Part shown: positions 57,652-64,000 of the stretch, piece after piece | Layout of the letters: each line of letters starts with the position of its first letter | Numbering within the stretch: the first letter of the stretch is position 1 | NCBI GenBank assembly: GCA_001695595.3 | Contig: MBPM02000057.1 | Span: forward strand, 62,001 to 126,000 | Origin: Plasmopara viticola | Lineage: Eukaryota > Oomycota > Peronosporomycetes > Peronosporales > Peronosporaceae | DNA length: 64,000 nt | Direction of reading: 5' to 3' | Made by a program: the position numbers and the translations under genes | Notes under the pieces: model-generated | Told to the model about the DNA's origin: nothing | Database searches by the model: none | Seen by the model: the letters and a program-made list of their open reading frames with translations, nothing else

Positions 57652-57980
57652 ATGTGGATTGGAAAGCTGGAGGTAAGTTGTAACTGGCAAACGATTGCCA
57701 AGGTACATTTGACTCCTTGTTTTTTATTTCAGACTTCCCACTCCCTTCAGCAAGAGGAGTACGCTCTTATAAAGCTACTTGTCACGAGGACTCCTAGCGA
57801 AATAAAGAAAGGGGTGAATGCGCGATAAGCTTTTCTTGATGGGTAAAGAGACCATACTTGAACCGACGGCAAATATCTACAAAAGCAAGGAAGATAAGCA
57901 CGCGGCTAAAGCTGACAAAGAGAATAAGAGCACGGAAAAGAAATTAGGTAGCACAACATTACAAAATGCGTCTTGTGCTT
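57652..57980 (+). other. Coding-like fragment with weak annexin-repeat resemblance
   Basis: A GTAAGT donor after 57672 and a TTTCAG acceptor at 57731 would join a short frame to EEYALIKLLVTRTPSEIKK. That run resembles the ALI.iL..Rt..ei..i helix pair of annexin repeats. A stop follows, and a shifted frame gives a Lys-rich continuation. The segment is too short to assign, and chance or gene decay are both possible. Confidence 0.25.
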
Positions 57981-58439
57981 GACAAGCTGAACGACAGTCA
58001 CCTCCTTCTGAAGTGCAATTGAGTTGTGCATAAAGGATCGAAGAATATAGTGAAAACGGAAGTCCGAAGCTTTTTGGAGAGCGTACTAATCTTACCTTGA
58101 GGTAAGAGTCAAAATTATACTTTACATCGACGTGTTGATGTGCGGGAAGTTGCTGCACCAGTCACAGATCTGGTTTTACTCGAACAACTATTTATCTTTG
58201 TGGACGTAATTGCACGTTTCAATATTGCCTTGGTGACATTCAAACAAAGAAGTGACGATCTTGCGTGGTGGAAAGCCGTTTACACTGGCCACTTTACGTG
58301 TGGTCAGCTGTTTGCTTGAAATAATCTGCTTTAATTAATGGCAAAATTCATGCTCGATTGATTATGACGAAGACAAATTTTCCTTTGGTCCTGGAATTGT
58401 GTTTTGGCAGAAGAAATTGGCATGGAGTTGTGATAATTT

Positions 58440-59090
58440 GTAAATGATTAGGTCGATAGCTTAGTGCATTCCCCGATTACGAAAGATGGCAGGCATGTAT
58501 CGCGATAGCGGTCACCCCGATATGTAGGTAATTGTGCGGCCGAGAGAAGAAAGAACTAAATAAGTTCCGCCTTTTAGTAAGTAAATACAAGCTTGAAGCT
58601 CAAGAAAGCGTGTAAATGTTATAAGACGTGAAGGGCAATAAAGTTTATAAAACTTATAAAGCGTACGCATGAATTACCCGCCGGTCTCGGAAAATGACAG
58701 GCAAGTGTCGCGAAAACGGTAAATCCCAAGATTTAAGCAACCTTGCGGCCACGCGAGGAAATAACCATAATGTTCCACATGTCGATCAAGAAATCAAAAG
58801 CATAAAACGTAATAAAGCATGTAAGCGTTTAAGAGTAAAGCGCATTAAAGCTTATAAAACCGCCGTTTATCACTTGGCGGTCTGGAATGATGACAGGCAT
58901 GAATTGTGAGATCTGTCCTTTTCAAAATATAAGTAGACTTGCAGCCGCGCGAGGAGAGAACTGATAATTTCGCATTCCAAGAAAGGAAGAAGAAGGCTCG
59001 GAGAGCAATAAAGTTACACAGCGTAAAGCATAGTGAAGCTTATAAACTTATAAAGCGTTAAAGCGCAGTGTATGGTGTACATTTGAAAAG
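58440..59090. repeat. Three diverged tandem units of about 200 bp
   Basis: The landmark ATGRCAGGCA occurs at about 58487, 58695 and 58890. Each is followed about 50 bp later by GCGGCC or GCAGCC with GAGGARATAAC/GAGAGAAC, then an AT-rich part containing AATAAAG and CTTATAAA runs. Spacing is about 208 and 195 bp. No conserved frame. Confidence 0.7.
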
Positions 59091-59129
59091 TATAATTCTT
59101 GTGTTATTGAAGCCTGCAAAATCCTTTTA

Positions 59130-62100
59130 GAAGATTTGACACTCACAGTCCAATATCGCATTACGTGTAGCTCTACTATACTTTTCCGACTTATGGGTCT
59201 TTTATGGTCAAAGCCTTCACAGCTATCCTTTATTTGTCTGGCTAAAATGTCGGCATCTATTCTTCTTTGTTTACTTCACACTGGAGTCTATGGCGCGCGA
59301 AAGTCAATCATCGTGCATTCGATGTCGCGCCAAATTCGTAGCGAAATTTGATTGCATAAGTAAAACTTTGCTGGCTGTTGTAGCAATCCCTAATTGACTT
59401 TGCAAGCATTTTGACGCGTCAGCCATAAGCAATCATTAAGTCTCCGGACCGACGGCAATCATGAAAAAAAATCTATGTTCGCTACCAAACTCAATCCTTT
59501 TGTATAATTCCTCTGGTTGTTCTACTTTTTAATTCAGCATTTTCGCTTTTGCTGATGTCGTTACTTTGTGCGTATATCATCTAGATGTGATAATTTTTGT
59601 GCGGATGATATAGATCTAAGCCTGAAAACTTAGTTTCGAAAAGAAAATTTTGAGGTCTATTTGTGCTACAATCGCCGTAACGACAAATACATCACAAGCA
59701 TGCATTGCAAGCGTAAACCTTACAGTATCATTACTAAAGTCTGGTGTCCGCTCACGATTTATATTTCATGATGCATCGGTATTCAGTAATCGATAACATT
59801 CAGCCTTTCGCGCGACCTTTTTCGAAAAAGAAAGTTTAATACTCGTTTAAACAGTATAAGATTAATGGTCAGGGTGTCCACTGCGCATCGCTGCTTTTAG
59901 CTTAATAAATAACTCATAAATCGAAGCATCGAGTAACGAAGACGATATAATGTCTAAGTTTTACCCTTGATAATGTGCAAATGGGATTCAATGTGTATAC
60001 ATCATTGCCTTGCCGCACTTAGAACCCTTATAGGAATTAATTTTGGCGCTCGCAATACGTATGGAACGCCTCTACACGTCCTATTGTTTTCCATGGTCAA
60101 AGCCTTTACTACTCGTACCAACTTGCTTCGCTAAGATGTCGGTCTTATTTTTCTTGTTCATCTCACATCGACGACGATGACATGGGTGCAGTCCCCGGTT
60201 AACACAAGGCATTTAATATCGCGCCAAATGCGTAAGATAGCTTGACTGCGTTACAGACACGTATAGCGGCTGTTGTAGTGGGTTTAAAGTGGCCACGCAA
60301 ACCTTCTTGCGTATCCGGCATGCGCTAAGTAAGCCCTGATTCTTTTAATTGACGACTTTCGTAAATCAGATACGTACTCTACCAAATTCAATCCGCCTTT
60401 ATCGTATTTTAAGCTTGCTTCACTGCTCAGCCCAGCTTTCTTGCTTCTGCCGACGATGTGGCTTTGTGCGTATGTGATTTAAATTACAGAAATAAGTACG
60501 GATGAGGTCGATCCAGATATGGAATGGTTCATTTGAAATTTTTTTGCGAGGTCTGTTAATGTGACAAACAGCGTTTTACAAAGTTACAAGAATGCATTTT
60601 AAGCTTGTAACCTCATCGTATCGTACTTGAGTGTCAATCAAGGCTCACTTGTGCTCGCTACTTATAGTATAGCCTAGTACGCGACATTTTTCTAAACAAT
60701 ATATGCTATACTTTTTTGGTCAGTAGGAGGTTACGTCAAGAATTCGCACTAGATAGTGGTTCTTGTAGCTCATGTACTTAGTCATCGATTAACGCCCCGA
60801 CTAGCGGAGGCAAGATTATAATATGACTATTGGTGTCGTTGGTAAACTTATGCGTTCGACACTATTAAATAACATATTTTATACACCAAAGCTGAATTTG
60901 TACGTCGTTTGATACACATTAAAGTGCGATATTTAAATTTGAATGTCTTGCAGCACACATTATCCCTTTGAGTGATTTGATCTCAGGAGTTCGATTTCAC
61001 ATCGCGTTTAGATCTTCTCTCTTATCCTGACTAAAAACACTCGGCTTACTCACACCCATTTGCTCTGCAGAGATGTCGACCTCCTTTTTGTTATTTCGAA
61101 TCTCATGCGCTTTGCGTACGTTGGATATTCGATGTCGCTAAATCCGTAAGATAATTTGATTGAATTACTGACTTTTTTGGTGGCTTTTATCGCGGCCGCT
61201 CGTCGCCCTTGCAAATTCTGGTCGTTATATGTTATTAGAACTTCTATGCGATTGATACAATTCATAAATCCTAAATTGGATTTATTTGTCGTTCGATCGT
61301 GTATGATGTACATATATATGCGGAGCTCTTTTATATATGTCTTGCAGCACACAAAGTTTTCTTTATTTATATTTGATGCCCGGAGTCCATTCTCACCTCA
61401 CGTAAAGATCTTATCTTTTGTTAAAACGATTTGACTTCCATGATGAAGACTATAATACTCATAACCATTTTCTCTGCAGAAATGTCAGCCTTCGTTTTGT
61501 TTGTCGCTGACCCAGCGAAGCCTTGTCATGGGTGAGATATTGCTCTGTGTACATCTGGCAATCAATGTCGTAAGATTTGATTACTTTATTGGCACTAGCA
61601 ACGTCTATTATAGCGTGCCCTGAGTGGTCAGGCGAGTACACTTACGAGTTTGTCACGGACTAAGCATATACGCTTTCTCGAAGTGAAGGCAGCCGTAATG
61701 TTGGCATATGTAATTTGCCAAAATCAACTCATCTCTGTCGCCTTCTAGCTTGCCTAGCCATCTAAATATTGCAAATTATTCATGTAACACAGCTGCGCAA
61801 TCGATTCGATTTGAAATAAATTTGTACGTGTACGAAGTACATCCAATCCAAAATGCGGTGTTAAAAGGCGAATGGCTTGACGCACACAGATTCTTCTAAA
61901 TAGTTTGAACACCGGAGTATATTTTTTAAATCACGCGTAGATCTGTGCATACTTGATCTGCAGATGATACATCTCTTGGATGACACAGACCCAAAGGAAA
62001 ATTGAAAAAAAATTGGAGGCTACCAGCACACGTAACACCGAATTAATACCAATCATGCACTACAAGTTTACAACATACAATATTCGTCATCGTGTCTGTT

Positions 62101-62620
62101 TCAAGTATCTGTAAAATTCCGATTTCAGCTCGCTACTTGTGAAACATCATCAGTGTCTAGTGATAAATACATTCAGCTTCGGACGATATGGTTTTAACGC
62201 AATTTATATTATGCTCGTGTAAATTGTACCAACTTAACATCACGGATCTGCACTGAACAATTTTTGTTTTAATTAGTACAAAATGAAGCATCGAGGAATC
62301 AAGAGAAGCTTATAATGTGTGATTGTCGTAGTAAACAATCATTAAGTTATCGTGATATTATAATTACGATATGGGCGACACAGTTGCACAACGAGCTTAT
62401 TTGCAAATATATATTTTACGCGTACAGTGTACATTTGAAATGCGATGTTCATATCAAATTGTACTGCAGCTCACATTATTTTTAGAATGGGCTGACAATT
62501 TGCATCCATTCTTATACCAGGTTTGAATCTATTTTAGTTCTCCGTATTTTTCTTTCTATTTGGTCATATTTTCTTCTACCATCTTCAATTTGCTCAGCTT
62601 TGACGTTTTTGTTTGCTACT
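59130..62620. repeat. Diverged tandem array, about 900-bp higher-order units
   Basis: The block containing ATGTCGGC with following TTCTT runs occurs at about 59245, 60135, 61070 and 61480. The ATGTCGCGCCAAATTCGTA-type segment appears at about 59320, 60215 and 61130. The TCTTGCAGCACACA segment is at about 60945 and 61340, with weaker relatives at 61885 and 62465. The first two complete units (59.1-60.0 and 60.0-60.95 kb) line up over their length with a period near 900 bp; later ones are shorter or deleted. All are AT-rich and non-coding. Confidence 0.68.
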
Positions 62621-64000
62621 CTGCCATCAATATCCACGGCAAGAGTGGATCCGTAATCTGTATACATTATGCATTCCATGTTGCACCGTACTTTCCCGCC
62701 AATAAAGTTGGTTAAGACGTCGCAAGTATGCCTTCAGAGAGACGTAAGTACCTTCAATTCCTCCCATGTGCATGCTTACACTTTTCTTAAAATTAACCGT
62801 GCATACGATAGAGGTAGGAGCAGAACTCACCAAAGTCCAATTGCGCGAGATGTGGTGGCTGGAATCCATGGCCTTATTTCGCAGATCCATCAAAGCCTCG
62901 TGCTTGATTTGCCGCACAAATCCACCATTTCATTTTATTTGCCCATGTCGAGCACAACAAATGTTACAGTCATGTCGAAATTCTTCGATCTATCATCTTA
63001 GTGACGTCTAGAGCCGTTCCAATAACCAGTCAAGCTAAAGCCGACTAAATTCTATCGGATAGCGGTTGTCAGCTTAACTTGGTTGACTGCTATCGACTGC
63101 CGGCGCGCAATTTTTTTTAACGCGCCTAAGTCTACCAAGAATTGAAACGGTTTTTCGCACCGTCGAACACTCGCATAAGTCCGTTTCTGCTATTTTTCGG
63201 TCAGGGCAGAGTTTAATGATGTGTAGTTACCACACATCTTTTAAAAGACCTTAAGACTACCCCTGAGGGTCCGCCCCTCTCAAGTGTAACTAGCGCTTTC
63301 TTACTACTGAGGCGCGGCTTCTACAAGCAGCATTATGGGACCCTCCGGTAAGACGAAGAACCATCATTGCAAAAAATCACCAATCTTGTATCCTGTTTTT
63401 CAGTAGCCAAAACATTGGATATCGCTTTGCTTGGCATTTCTTAAGTCCATTAGGGCCAAGCCGGCGAATCTTTGGACGCCACTAATTATAGCCATAGGGG
63501 ACGAGAAACTGCCCATCCACGGCATTCCGAAGTGGAAAGTCTGTCTGTAGCTTTATATTTCCTGATGAGAGACTTGAGATGCCCTTATTATGATTGCTGT
63601 ATACACTAAGAATAATTAGGCTTTCCTTCAGGCCGTTCGTGAGTACAGTCACCTTGACGTATTCGAAAAGTGAGGCTTTGATGATAAAGGTCTTCAGCTC
63701 CCCTAACCTATGCATATTTAGATAAATGTCACGCCTAGGATAGAAAACGTCATCCCTGAGAGATCTCAAAGCCTGCTTTTAGAAAATGCTGCTCCTAAGT
63801 ATCCCCCGTGTGCAGAGAGGAGCCAGCAAACTCCAAATCTTTGTTTCACAAGTGAGTGCCCAGCTTTGGAGGCAGATGAGTGCAAACGCCACGTGCAGAT
63901 GATCATCTAAAATTGAAGCCTTCCACGGGGCCGTTCGTGACACCTAGTGACCACTTTCGTATTGTTTTCTTATTCTCTTTAAGCGGAGCTACGCTAACCG
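62621..64000. other. Terminal region without confident features
   Basis: Frames on both strands (62627-62917 minus, 62669-63001 plus, 63482-63769 minus) show no family resemblance. A short motif around CCGTTCGTGA recurs at about 63630 and 63930 in the same orientation, hinting at a further local duplication. The window ends inside this region. Confidence 0.4.

Noticed and set aside
63482..63769. 95-residue minus-strand frame near the right edge
   Set aside because: A small repeated motif is shared with about 63.93 kb, but there is no recognisable protein family and no start context.
1..64000. RXLR or Crinkler effector genes
   Set aside because: I looked for a signal peptide followed by RXLR...EER or an LFLAK-type motif in the small frames and found no convincing case.
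1..64000. CRISPR arrays, operons and bacterial terminators
   Set aside because: The genes have spliceosomal introns and eukaryotic families; the repeats are long, diverged units without regular spacers.

Overview
The window reads as a gene-sparse, repeat-rich stretch of an oomycete (Peronosporaceae-like) nuclear genome. Genes are compact, with short GT-AG introns (about 56-130 bp). They include a secreted PL3 pectate lyase, a TKL-family kinase relative, a PX-AGC kinase and a PTEN phosphatase. Two genes are of the ciliary/flagellar type (an LRRC56 homologue and a SPATA4-like CH-domain protein), which suggests a lineage that still makes flagellated zoospores, so a Phytophthora or Plasmopara type of organism rather than a downy mildew that has lost flagella. 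That placement is inference from gene content; no marker gene fixes the species.

Layout. 1-4.3 kb: no intact gene, but a decayed Sec14/CRAL-TRIO pseudogene at 3.4-4.2 kb. 4.4-20 kb: a dense island with EEF1AKMT1-like methyltransferase (+), PTEN (+), an Iwr1 homologue carrying ankyrin repeats (-), an LRRC56 homologue (+), ArgJ (-), PL3 pectate lyase (+) and a SPATA4-like CH protein (-). 20.1-22.1 kb: a short retroelement next to a broken coding-like remnant. 22.1-28.2 kb: AT-rich and empty. 28.3-35.5 kb: a TKL pseudokinase (+), ALKBH7 (-), a family-16 methyltransferase (-) and DPH7 (+), with DPH7 flanked on both sides by 1.15-kb non-LTR-derived insertions. 35.5-43.4 kb: empty, then a degenerate tandem array. 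43.4-47.5 kb: a two-gene islet (a multi-pass membrane protein and a tandem B-box protein). 48-50.6 kb: the same array family again, first direct then inverted, with a tRNA-derived SINE inserted. 52.1-52.7 kb: a Mutator-like MITE. 53.3-57 kb: FolD (+) and a PX-AGC kinase (-), followed by a second short retroelement. 57.5-64 kb: two more degenerate tandem repeat families and no convincing gene.

The host genes are mostly housekeeping: translation-factor methylation (EEF1AKMT1, DPH7), RNA polymerase II import (Iwr1), arginine and one-carbon metabolism (ArgJ, FolD), phosphoinositide and kinase signalling (PTEN, PX-AGC, TKL), and mitochondrial 2-oxoglutarate chemistry (ALKBH7). Exon structures below were built by hand from reading-frame continuity and splice consensus; for the multi-exon genes the assembled coding lengths are divisible by three and the frames join without stops.

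The most unusual observations are a graded family of internally deleted non-LTR elements with clear target-site duplications, an Iwr1 protein with ankyrin repeats set into it, a TKL relative lacking the catalytic Asp, a long near-perfect hairpin upstream of the pectate lyase, and gene islets separated by old tandem arrays.
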